From: Rallus limicola
Lineage: Eukaryota > Chordata > Aves > Gruiformes > Rallidae
Direction: 5' to 3'
Assembly (NCBI GenBank): GCA_022605955.1
Contig: JAKCOZ010000003.1
Coordinates: forward strand, 37,970,761 to 38,034,760
Length of the DNA: 64,000 nt
The position numbers were made by a program, and so were the translations under genes. Below, piece by piece: positions 10,747 to 20,450 of the stretch. The stretch's first letter is position 1. Every line of letters begins with the position of its first letter. The notes beneath the pieces are model-generated. The model had not been told where the DNA came from and did not search any database. It worked only from the letters and a program-made list of their open reading frames with translations.

Positions 10747-11977
10747 ACAAAGTAATCATGGTATTTTGCTATTGTGCCCTCCTTAGGGTATTTTAATTTC
10801 ATCACCTGCAGCTAGCTAAAAGCCTTGTACATAAATTTCATATATACAAAAGCCAGTAAAGGTTTAGATGCTACTTGTCTGGTGTTATTTTTTCAAGTAG
10901 ATTTTCCCATTGAATTTTAGCTTTTCAAATTGTGATTAATATGGAAATTCATGTTTATTCCAAATGACTTATACTGTTAGTGTTCTTTTCTCAGACCCAG
11001 TAAAAGAATTTTTGGACACAATTTCCATTGCAATCAAGCATTTATGCATAGAAAATGGTCTGAACTATGTCAGAAAACTGCAAACACACAGACCTCTCTT
11101 CAGGTCCCATCAACTTTCCTACACTCTGTTATGTTTTCATGAGATTTAGAGACAAATCAATATAACTTACACCAGAAGTTTCAAATGGTCCAAGCTAACT
11201 TCAGAAGAGAACTGAAGAACTTATAAACTCCTAAAGATCTTGAAAAGAAAGCCCATTTCATTCTGATCAGTATTTTCAATCTGTCTGGACATCTTTTCAG
11301 TTTTAATATCTCATGAAACTGTCTTTTCTCAGCAGCAAAGCTGAGAAAACTAAACCAAACCATCCATCTCCAGAACTAACACATTTTTATTTAGCTTCAT
11401 CTATTTGTCTTTTTGAGGCTGAATTGCAAAACAGATCACTGATGTGAACAAAATAATGACTGCCCTTGGGAAAAAAAAGTAAGAGATATTAGTGGTTTGC
11501 TGCTCCTGAAGAACTTACACCCTTCTACTGCCCTCTCGTCTCCTGTCTGTATTCTCACACACATTCCCCTAATGAGCACTCCTGCTTGTCTGACTAGAAG
11601 AAACTAGTATTCAGTATCTGGCAGAAAGCTAGTCGGGTAAGGGAAAAGCCAAAAAGAAAGAGTAAATTTCTGTGAGCTTAACATCAGCAAGTTAATTCAG
11701 CTGTATGATACAATAGAAGAATATAGGAATGAGTTTAAAGAGAGTCACCACCTTTCTTTGCAGCAGTGAGTTACTGCATGATCCCAGGTATCTTATGAAA
11801 CTTAAAAAAAATCCCAAATAACAAAACTTTAAAACCAACCAACCAACAAAACAAACAAACAAAAAAACACATGAGAAGTTGAGGGGGAGAAAACAACTAG
11901 TAAGTGCAGGTGTCTTTCAACTACCTTCCAGGTATGCAAAAGGTACACTTAAGATCTGTAAAGAAACTATCATTAAC

Positions 11978-12592
11978 AGTAGTAATATCATGTAGAGAGA
12001 AAGTCAGAAGGGCTAAAGCCCAACTGCAGCTCAGACTGGCCAGTTCTGTAAAAGATAATAAAAAAAATTCTTCTGTAGATATATTAACAGAAAAAGGAGG
12101 GTCAAGGAGAATCTCCAAGCCTTACTGGACACAAGGGGAACGTAGTGACAAGGGACGAGGACCAGGCTGAGGTACTTAATTCCTTCTTTACCTCAGTCTT
12201 TAACAGTAAAGTAGGATGTTCCCTGGGTATTGATCCTCATGAGCTGGCTAGTAGGGAGGGAGAGCAGAACAAAGCATGTTGGATTATGATTCAGTGACCT
12301 ACTTGGCCAATTAGATACCCACAAGTCAATGAGGTCAGGAATCTGGGGAAGTTCAACTCAACTGGAGGCTGGCAGATGTTACCATGTGAGTGAAAGAGTT
12401 GTCAGCACAGAGTGAAAGAGTTGTCATTGCCTGGAACAGGCTGCCCAGGGAGGTGGTTGAGTCACCATCCCTGGATGTGTTTAAAAGACAGGTAGATGAG
12501 GTACTTAGGGATATAGTTTAGCATAGGATGAGATTGGTTGGACTCAATGATCTTAAAGGTTTTTTCCAACCTTGTAATTCTGTGATTCTGTG
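11978..12592 (+). mobile_element. Internally deleted CR1 LINE, plus strand
   Basis: Positions ~11985-12290 match ~27412-27720 of the CR1 at 26679-29286 almost base for base (GAGAGAAAGTCAGAAGGGC onward). After that the copy skips blocks: a 12-bp GTGGAAATGATT segment, ~75 bp after GTCAATGAGGTCAGGA, and then about 1.2 kb covering the whole RT core. It resumes at GTGAAAGAGTTGTC and runs to the 3' end, TGTGATTCTGTG. At the deletion junction the GTGAAAGAGTTGTC block is present twice (12389-12423). It has lost the RT palm and thumb, so it could only have moved by the action of another CR1. The deletion could have occurred before or after insertion. Confidence 0.85.
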
Positions 12593-13275
12593 AAGAGTTG
12601 TTACAATTTACAGCTTTAATTTCAGTGTACCAAATTTACATTTCAGCAAAATTTGGAGTAGCAAACAGGAATGTTTCTTCCTGCTACATCCAAATCTTTC
12701 ACTTACTACTTGGGATAAACTTACTAAGTCCCAGTATGCTAAGGAGGAGATATCAGGGTGATCTCTTCAAGAACAGATGCCTATGCATTCCAAATCAGCC
12801 TTTTGTACACATGGCTCAGTTAGTCCTAAATATCTCCCAGAAGATAAAATTTTATGGATACAGAAAAGAAAATATTTGAGGGTAATATACTTTGTTTTAT
12901 TTAATCTCTCGATATGCTCAGAAAGAAAGCTTGGCCATTTGTCACATGTAGCTTTCTTCAGTTAACAAAAACATTTCAAAGGTAATCAATGGACAGAACT
13001 GAAGTGCCCGGATGAAGTTAATTCATTAACTTTTCGGAATCTAGGATTCCTCTTTACCAAGACTACTCTTAATTTCTTTAAATGTTTTTTTTTTTGGTTT
13101 TTTTTGTAATTTCTTTCAACTCTCTATTATAGTTACCTTAACTGATAGGGAATATGAGAGGTAATTTGGTTGAAACTCATTTGAAGTTGGCAAAGTGGCC
13201 TTGCAAAGTTTTCATTGGTTAGGAAGCCAGTCTGCCATAAAAGGACAGTTTAAAGTGAATGAGCAACTGAGGCAA
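12593..13275. other. Unique stretch, no gene seen
   Basis: Open frames of up to 93 codons (12598-12879) lack recognisable domains and are read as chance. Confidence 0.5.
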
Positions 13276-14470
13276 TGTCGCAGTTTTGCATAGTTGCCTA
13301 CTGAAAGAGAGAGAGAGGGCCAGGGGCTGCAGAAAATGGCTGCTAGAATCTTCTGCCATCCTGCTGATAGCGCCTCTGAGAATCACATATAGGAGAGAGA
13401 CTCCATCAGAACACAGAGTACCAGGAAGATCGCAATTTTGGCCCGTTAATGGCATTCGGATGTATATTTGCATATAAATGTAGGCAGTTGACAGACACAA
13501 AAGTCCAGGAAGGCCGGGGGAGGAGGTGCCCAGGTACCAGAGCGAGAGATTGCCCCTGAAGTCCGAGCAGAAGCATGTGGAGCAGCAGGAGGAGAACAAC
13601 CCATGGAAGAAGCAGAGACCAAACTTCCCGGTGGAGAGGCTCCATGCTGGATGGAGCCAGTGGAGACATAGAGAAGATGCCGTGACTTACACTGGGATGA
13701 GCCCCTGCCAGACAAAGCAACCTACAGAGATGAGCCAAACAGGTTTGCTGGAGGAGGTCTGTAGCCCCATGGAGGACTGGGACTGAGAGACACTGTGATT
13801 TGTTGCTGCCTGCCAGAGCAGAGATGAAGCCCAGTGGGAAGAGATCTGCCTTGGAGAAAGTTCGTGGAGGACTGTCTCTCATGGGTGAGATCCTACGGTG
13901 CAGCAGGGGGAGGCTGTGTGGAATGAATGCCCCCATCCCGGCCAAGAAGGAAACCATCTTGCAAGGGACTGACCAAAGCCCCCATCTCCTAGTCCCTGCC
14001 CCCCTCTCCTATGTTGTGATCAGGAGAGGGGAAGAAGGGAGCAAAATCATGGCTAAAGGGAAGTCTGCTTTAGAATGGAGGGGTGGGGGGAAGGTGTTAC
14101 TGAGACCCCCATTTTCCCCAGTCCCTGCCCCTCCTGGGCTGCAACCGGGAGGAAAGAAGGGAACAAACTTCTAACTAAAGCCTGCTAAGGAGGGAGTGGT
14201 GGGGGAAAAAGTGTTTGCCTGGTTGCATTTGTTTTAAGATTGTTGGTTGCACTCCTGGCTCTGGTTCTTTTTCACTGTTTCTCTTTAGTGTAATAAATCA
14301 GATAACTTTCTCTTCTGCACTCTGTGTTGAGCCTGTTTTGCCTGAGTCATTAATGATTTTGACTCTTGAGCCACCTAATTATATTTTTTTCTCCCCTGTC
14401 CAACAAAGAAGGGGAATAATAGACTGATTTTGGTGGGCGTCTGGCCTTTGGCCAGGGCTCAACCACCACA
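13276..14470 (+). mobile_element. Full-length solo LTR (~1195 bp), plus strand
   Basis: Begins TGTCGCAGTTTTGCATAG and ends CTCAACCACCACA, giving an imperfect terminal inverted repeat (TGTCGCAGTT / AACCACCACA). Landmarks in order: an A/G-rich block, GTGAATGAGCA upstream, a possible TATA-like CACATATAGG (~13384), several GGAGCAGG/CTGCAGCC-like units, the polyadenylation signal AATAAA at 14292-14297 after TTTAGTGT, a GTTGAGCCTGTTTTGCC U5-like block, and TTTTCTCCCCTGTCCAAC near the end. The flanks GGCAA and GGTTT do not form a convincing duplication. No gag-pol follows, so it is a solo LTR. Open frames of 183 codons (13406-13957) and 126 codons (13219-13599, overlapping the left edge) run antisense to it. 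Confidence 0.85.
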
Positions 14471-16206
14471 GGTTTCAATAACAAGAAACCTCTTGGATAA
14501 TCAAGAACCATTCATAGTCAGTCTGAGGCAGGTCTGTTTTGCTTTATTTTTATTAATTTTATTAATTTTATTATTTTTTATCTGATTTAGAAGCATTAAT
14601 TTCAGTATGCTTCAACTTCAAATGAAAACACATCCATCTGTTCACAATACTTGAAGGAAACTGACATTCATGCTATCACACGTGAACTGTCTAGCATACT
14701 ACCTAGACAATGCATCTACACATGTGTCAGGAACATTTTTTTAGCCTGAATACCTTAGTTTAGCAGCTATTGTTCTCTATACATTTTTAAAAAAGGTAAT
14801 TAAGCTACAACACAGGCCAAGAGAGTATTCAACCCTGATGATTTTTAAAAATGGATGAAAAGGATCATCTGAGACCCAGGAAAATGTTACCAGAACGTCA
14901 GCCAAAAGGCTGTAGTTTATCTAATAAAAATCAGTGCATCTTGAAGTTATCCCACAGGATGAATAGTCATGAATAACGCAATATACAAAAATGGCAAAAA
15001 ATACAGCTAAGAATAAAAAATATGTGAGCACACTTATATTCTGTGCAATTTGTTTGTGCCTGTATTACTTACATGAATCCTTTCATGAAACTCTTCAGGC
15101 TATTGATTTGGATTTAGGTCCCTGTTGGAAATTCAGTCTTTGAAATAAAATAACCAACTTGTGACAAGAATTAGTTATCTTAAATTATTTTAAATCGTTC
15201 TTAAATGCGTAAACAAACAGAGCTCACAAAGCAGAAGAAATACTGATGTTAAAATCAAGCCTATAGTATTTTATTTGTTTCTAAAGTGTTCACCTGAATT
15301 CAAGACTTAAAAGTTTATAATATACACTGCACTGTACTGTTTTTATTATCATTATTATGACCTAGCAAGCACATTATAGTAAAAATTGTGGTCTTGTCAG
15401 CGAAACCATTTACATTTTAACTGTTTGAAGCAGGAAGCAGAGGTAAAAAATGTTCAAAACATCTTTCTGAAATGAATGCCACAACTAAAAAATATGTGTC
15501 AGTGGGGGAAGAGCAGATGATGAAAGGAGGAGCAACTAATTTATAGTCCACTAGCATTTTCTTAGATGTTAATTAAAACTATGACAAACACTTCAGATAT
15601 AATTATGAAAAAGGCAAATACTTCAATGCTGCAAAGATTATCCCTAAAATAATCTCCACCTGATATTAATTGCTAAAGGATTGGAATATATGAGGCAATA
15701 AATGGTTTTAGAGGGTTATTACCCTACATGAAAAAGTGAAGTTTATCTAGTTTATATTCAGTATGGAAATTAGTGATTTCCATTTATTTAAATATGATTT
15801 GCGTTTAATTTGTTGATCAGTAAACCCTACATAAATGTCTGCAAACCAAGACTTTAAATCACTATATACAGTTTACATAACAATTTGATACTTCATTTGG
15901 TTTGTTAATACTTAAGATGATAAAAACACCACAATAATTACACTTAGATCACATTTTTCACTTAGTAAAGACTCACCACTTCAAGGCACTGAACAACTTC
16001 AGCTCCAATGAATTTAAAGACTATGGGGTGAGTTCAACCCATTATAACATAGGGTTCTAAGCAATGTTTTAAAGTACTGCATACATGACAAAGTAGCGAG
16101 GTTTGTATTTGACAGATCACAGTTGTCTTATAAGGTGGTTTCTGCTGCACAATAGTAAGAACAGTGTGATGTTTAACAAAGTGCAAAGTCCTTCAACTGC
16201 AATGAC
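14471..16206. other. Unique AT-rich stretch between two same-strand LTRs
   Basis: No viral gene or host gene is visible. The frames are closed and very AT-rich, so this is not the internal region of a provirus. Confidence 0.6.
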
Positions 16207-16545
16207 ATAAAGAGCGAGCCCAGTTTAGCCTAGGAATTGAGTGAATGGGCAACAGCCTTGATGAAAGTGCTCTAACAGTAGACAACAAGCTGAACATGAG
16301 TCAGCACTGCATCTGTGAAGGCAAATCAGGTCCCAGGCTGCATCTGTAGGGTCCTTATTAGCACAGTTAGAGAAGTGATCATTCCACTCTACCCAGTGCT
16401 TCCAATGCTGTATCTGGACTAAAGTGTTCACTTCTTGTCTCAACAATTTAATAAAGAAGCAGACAAACTGGAGATAGTCCAAAGGAGGCCCAGAAAGTTG
16501 ACTAATAGACTGGAGAGACTGCCCGATGAGGAATGACTTACGCAG
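16207..16545 (+). mobile_element. Diverged CR1 LINE 3' fragment, plus strand
   Basis: GACAACAAGCTGAACATGAG encodes the DNKLNMS-type block of CR1 ORF2. It is followed by blocks equivalent to ILGCI, RPHLEY-like and the VQRRP region (GTCCAAAGGAGGCCC, ~16477). It ends in the RLPDEE-like region without a tail. Frames are broken. Confidence 0.7.
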
Positions 16546-16806
16546 TCACCCTGTCAGTAAATGATCAACTGTACGACATACAGCTGAGCCTTGGGATAGA
16601 AGAGGAGCTGGCTGACAACATATAGGTCAAAATAAAAGGGAGGGAAGGAACAGGGGATATTATAGCAGAAGTCTCCTACAGGGCCTCAACACTAGACAAG
16701 TAGGCGCAGCCTCATATTGACAAGTCATGGTCTTCATGGGGAAACTCAGACACACCATAACTTTGCATCAGGTCACAAACTATGCAGAGAGTTCCTGGAA
16801 TGCATT

Positions 16807-17992
16807 TGTCACAGTTCTGCATAGCTGGGTACTGGTAGAGAAGGGGGGCCTGAAGAGATGACTCCTGAAAGAAACAGACAGAAGCTTTCTCCCGGCCCAA
16901 GAGAGTGAACATCCGCCAATTAAAGGCCAGAGTTGTTGCTGATCAAGGCCAAGCCAATCTGCGATGGTCACAGCGCCTCTGTGAATCACATTTAGGAGAA
17001 AAAAAAAACCCTGCAGGCAGCTGTATTTTGTCATCAGAGAAGAGAGTGAGAAGATGTCATGAGCTGTGCAGACACCAAGGCCAGTGAAGGGCGGGGAAGA
17101 GGCACCCCAGGTGCCAGGGAGAAAGATGCCCCTGCAGCCTGTGGAGAAACCCATGGTGGAGCAGGTGTCCCCCCACAGCCCATGGAAAAGGCTGAGACCC
17201 CACCTGCAGCCTGTGGAGAAGCCTGGCTCTGGAACAGGTGAAGACATACAGGAGATGCTGTGACCCGTATTGGAACAAGCCCCTGAAAGCACTTGCAGCA
17301 CATGGAGGGAGAAACAGAGATGAGCAAGGAAGAATTCTGGAACAGGTTTGCTGGGAGGAGGCTGATGACCCTGTGGAGGACTGGGACTGAGAGACTGAGA
17401 GATATTCTATGATTTATGACTGCCTGTCATGGCAGTGACCCATGCTGGGGCAGCTGATGGAGAGCTGAAGCCTCATCAGAAAAGTGTCACATTGGAGAAG
17501 TTCGTGAAGGACTGTCTCCCGTGGGTGGGACCCCATGGTGCAGCAGGGGAAAGTTGTGAAGAATGAATTATCCCCTGGCCAAGAAGAAAACAACTTGTGA
17601 GAAACTGACTGAAAAACCCATTTTCCCAGTCCCTGACCCTCACTGTGCCACAATGAGAGGGAAGAAGGGAGTAAAATCATGACTAAAGTGAAGTCTGCTT
17701 AGATGGGAGGGGTGAAGGGGAAGTGATTTAAGATCTGGTCGCACTTCTCATTATCCAACTCTGGTGTCACTGGGTGTGTAGTGTGGTGTAATAAATTAGA
17801 TCATTTTCTTTCATTTATTCTGTATTGAGTTTATTTTGCCCGTGATGTTAATTGTTAAATGATCTCCCCCTGTCCTTATCTTGACTCCTAAACCTCTCCA
17901 TATATATATTTTCTCCCCTGTCCAACTGAAAAGGGAACTGATAGACTGACTTTGGTGGGTGTCTGGCCTCCAGCCAGGGCTAAACCACCAGA
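16807..17992 (+). mobile_element. Full-length solo LTR (~1186 bp) inside a CR1, plus strand
   Basis: Begins TGTCACAGTTCTGCATAG and ends AACCACCAGA, a mutated version of the AACCACCACA end. It is flanked by GCATT (16802-16806) and GCACT (17993-17997). The CR1 reads across the site as GGAATGCATT then GATGATAAT, so a 5-bp target duplication is supported by the host element itself. A 5-bp duplication favours ERVL-type integration. The polyadenylation signal AATAAA is at 17790-17795. Internal CTGCAGCC/GGAGCAGG units cluster at about 17130-17240. Antisense frames of 173 and 97 codons (16780-17301, 17034-17327) occupy the same region as in the sister copies. No viral coding region remains. Confidence 0.9.
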
Positions 17993-18429
17993 GCACTGAT
18001 GATAATTTCTTCCTCCGAGTGAAAGAGGGACACAGTAAGGATAGATGCTATACTGGATCTTGTTGTCACCAAAAAAGAGGGTTTGGTAATGGATGTATGT
18101 TCAAAGGCAGCCTTGGCTGCAGCGATCATGAAATAGTGGAGTTAAAGATCCTCAAGGTAGCAAGAAGGAGAAGGGAAAGCTCACTACCATGGACTTCATG
18201 AGAAAAGATTTTGGCCTCTTGGGGACCTGCTTGCTAGAGTACCATGGGGCAAAGGCCTAAAGGGAAGAGGGGACAAAGAGTGAAGGGTAGTGTTCAAACA
18301 TCCCCTCCTTCAACCTCAGGAGTGATTCATTCCAAAAAGAAGGAGGTCAGGCAAAAAAGCCCAGAGGCTACATGGATAACATGGAGATTCTGGGCAAACC
18401 CAAACATAAAACGAATCCCAGAGATGGTA

Positions 18430-18855
18430 GAGGCAAGGACAGAGTCCTTGTTCCAGCCAAGCCAGAGCTAATTTTCCCAGGGAGCCAACATGGGTGAACT
18501 GACCCAGACTATTTCCACACCACGTGACATCAGGACCCCATAACAGGACTGGGAGGGGAGGAGTGGTGGGAGGGGAGGAGTGGGTCTGTGTGACTCTGGG
18601 ACAGTTCCGGTGTGATCAATCATCAGGTCAGTCATTGCACTGGTGCAGTACCTGTTTGGGTCAATGAAGTGGTCAGTGTTATCACTGTTTGTGTGTATTC
18701 TCTCCAGACCTCTGTTATTGTTCCCCTCACTGTGTTTTGTCAGTAAATTGTCCTTATCCCAACCCTTGGGGGCTTTATATGTTTCTCCTCCCATGGGAGG
18801 GGTGAGCAAGTGATGTGTGGTGCTCCATGACTGTGCCTAGGGCTGAACTACAACA
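18430..18855 (+). mobile_element. LTR fragment of the second family, inside CR1, plus strand
   Basis: Landmarks of the 33.7-kb LTR family appear in the sense direction: GAACTGACCCAGACTATTTC, a CACGTGACATCA site where the U3 CRE lies, CCTTATCCCAACCC near the 3' third, and a GCTGAACTACAACA end. The 5' edge is unclear (~18380-18470) because the upstream U3 is diverged or missing. CR1 sequence resumes at about 18856 with CAGGCAGCCCAGG. No target duplication is legible. A short direct repeat GGGAGGGGAGGAGTGG lies at about 18550-18585. Confidence 0.65.
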
Positions 18856-19700
18856 TACAGGCAGCCCAGGAGGAATACAGAGAAATTGTCTGAGCAGCCA
18901 GGAATCAGCTTAGGAAATTGAAGGCCCTAATAGAATTAAATCTGACCAGGGACATCAGTGATAAAAGGAAGACTATGAAAAATATGTTCCCTGTCTGGAA
19001 GGAACCAGGAGACAAGGTTAGCTGGGATAAGGGTGAAGTACTGAATTAATTTTTCACTTCAGTCTTTACCAATGAAGGGTCTAGGAACACCACAAAAGGT
19101 GCAAATGGCAGAGAGTGGGAGAATGAATCACCTCCTACTGTAGAAGATCAGGTTCAAGACCATCTAAGCAACTAAAGAACTTGTCAGGTTTTAATGATGG
19201 GGCTGTGTGAACCTGATGAAGTTTAACAAGGATGAGCATGATGTCCTGCATGTGGATCAGTATAATCTCAAGCCCAAATATAGCAGGGAATGGTTTGAGA
19301 GCACCTCTGAGGAGAAAAACTTGGGAGTGTTCATGCACAAGAAGTTTAACGTTGAGCCATCAATATGTGCTTGCAACCCAGAAAGCCAATCTGCATCAAA
19401 AGAAACTTGACCACCAGTTTGAGGGAGATAATTCTGACCCTCTGCTCTGCTTTTATGAGAGTGCACCTGCAGTACTACATTCCATTCTAGGGTTTCCAGC
19501 ACAAGACTTTGAGCTGTTGGAATGAGTCCAGAGGAGGCCACAAAGATGATCAGAGGGATGGAGCAGCTCTCCTACAAATACTGAGAGAGTGTAGTTATTC
19601 AACCTGAAGAAGAGAAGGCTCTGGGGAGAACTTACAGTGACCTTCCAATACCTAAAAAGTGCCTACAGGAAAGCTGGAGAAGGACTCTTTATCAGGGAGT

Positions 19701-19802
19701 GTAGAGATAGGACAAAGGGTAATGGGTTTATACTAAAAGAGGGTAGGTTTTGTAGAGATAGGAAAAAGGGTAATGGGTTTATACTAAAAGAGGGTAGGTT
19801 TA
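19701..19802 (+). repeat. 51-bp tandem duplication in CR1 3' UTR-proximal region
   Basis: Units 19701-19751 and 19752-19802 start GTAGAGATAGGA and differ at very few positions (ACAAAGG versus AAAAAGG). The unit corresponds to the [19 protein letters not shown] stretch of CR1, so it arose after or during the insertion of this copy. Confidence 0.9.
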
Positions 19803-20084
19803 TATCAGGTATTGGGGAAAAACTCTAAGTATACTGGTTGTATGTAATCTATGAGTTAGAATAGGTATTTAGAAGAAATTGTTTACTATGACAGTGGTGA
19901 GGCACTTGAACAGGTTGCCCAGAAAAATTGTGGATGCCCTTCCCTTCTCTGGAAGTGCTTAAGGCCAGGTTGGATGGTACTTTGAGCAACCTGTCTTAGT
20001 GAAGGATACCCCTGCCCATGACAGGGATGTTAGAAGCATTCCCTAATTCTAGGATATTCTAGTATTTTTTCTCCCTGCAGAATA

Positions 20085-20450
20085 GCAGGCCCAGGGTGGA
20101 CCACAGTATCACAGTACTTGGTCGACATATACAAAGAGGATGGAAGTTTTCTCTTCACAAGGAGCCACAATGAAACGACATGGGGAAAAGGGTGCAAGCT
20201 GTACCAGGAAAGATTTCATCTTCATATAAGAAATTTGTTTTGTTTTGTTTTTTAAGATGGGAACCATTGATCACTGGCACAACATCCCCAGGGACATGAT
20301 GGAGTCACAATCATTGGAGATTTTCAAGATGCAATTTTATGGGGAGCTAGATAATCTCATTTTAGCTCCCTTTCCCATGAAAATTTGGACAGGATGATCT
20401 TTTGAGAGCCTTTCCAACCTGTGCTGTTCTGTTACTCTATGGTTCCATGA
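20085..20450 (+). mobile_element. Second CR1 3' end, different subfamily, plus strand
   Basis: Contains the block for an ACHHMGKGCKLYQE-like stretch and ATCCCCAGGGACATGATGGAGTC, then a 3' UTR with GGACAGGATGATCTTTTGAG and TCTGTTACTCTATGGTTCC tail remnants. It is a distinct CR1 subfamily from the element immediately upstream. A TTTTG run (~20225-20255) lies within it. Confidence 0.8.

Larger units (their letters stand above)
9783..11977. other. Unique AT-rich stretch with two perfect hairpins
   Basis: No gene seen. Contains inverted repeats at 10343-10372 and 10721-10746. Open frames reach about 60 codons and are unrecognised. Confidence 0.5.
16560..20065 (+). mobile_element. CR1 LINE, plus strand, split by two LTRs
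   Basis: CR1 pieces at ~16560-16806, 17993-~18430 and 18856-~20065 read as one element. The first carries the endonuclease C-terminus up to the GTTCCTGGAATGCATT block. The second continues at GATGATAATTTCTTCC, through LLDLVVTKK and a clear LGCSDHE endonuclease motif (~18106-18133). The third resumes at CAGCCCAGGAGGAATACAG and runs into the RT domain. An internal deletion near 19175-19200 removes the RT palm, including the FADD box: the sequence jumps from the pre-RT VRDHLSN-like block to NLMKFNK. The 3' end near 20065 lacks clear tail units. A 51-bp tandem duplication lies at 19701-19802. Not functional. Confidence 0.85.

Noticed and set aside
13406..13957. 183-codon minus frame as a host gene
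   Set aside because: It lies within an LTR in antisense and recurs in sister copies. It is reported only as an LTR property.
13276..17992. Two same-strand LTRs (13276-14470, 16807-17992) bracketing 2.3 kb, like a provirus
   Set aside because: The intervening DNA is AT-rich and unique with a CR1 fragment and no viral gene. The second LTR has its own 5-bp duplication inside a CR1, so the LTRs are independent insertions.
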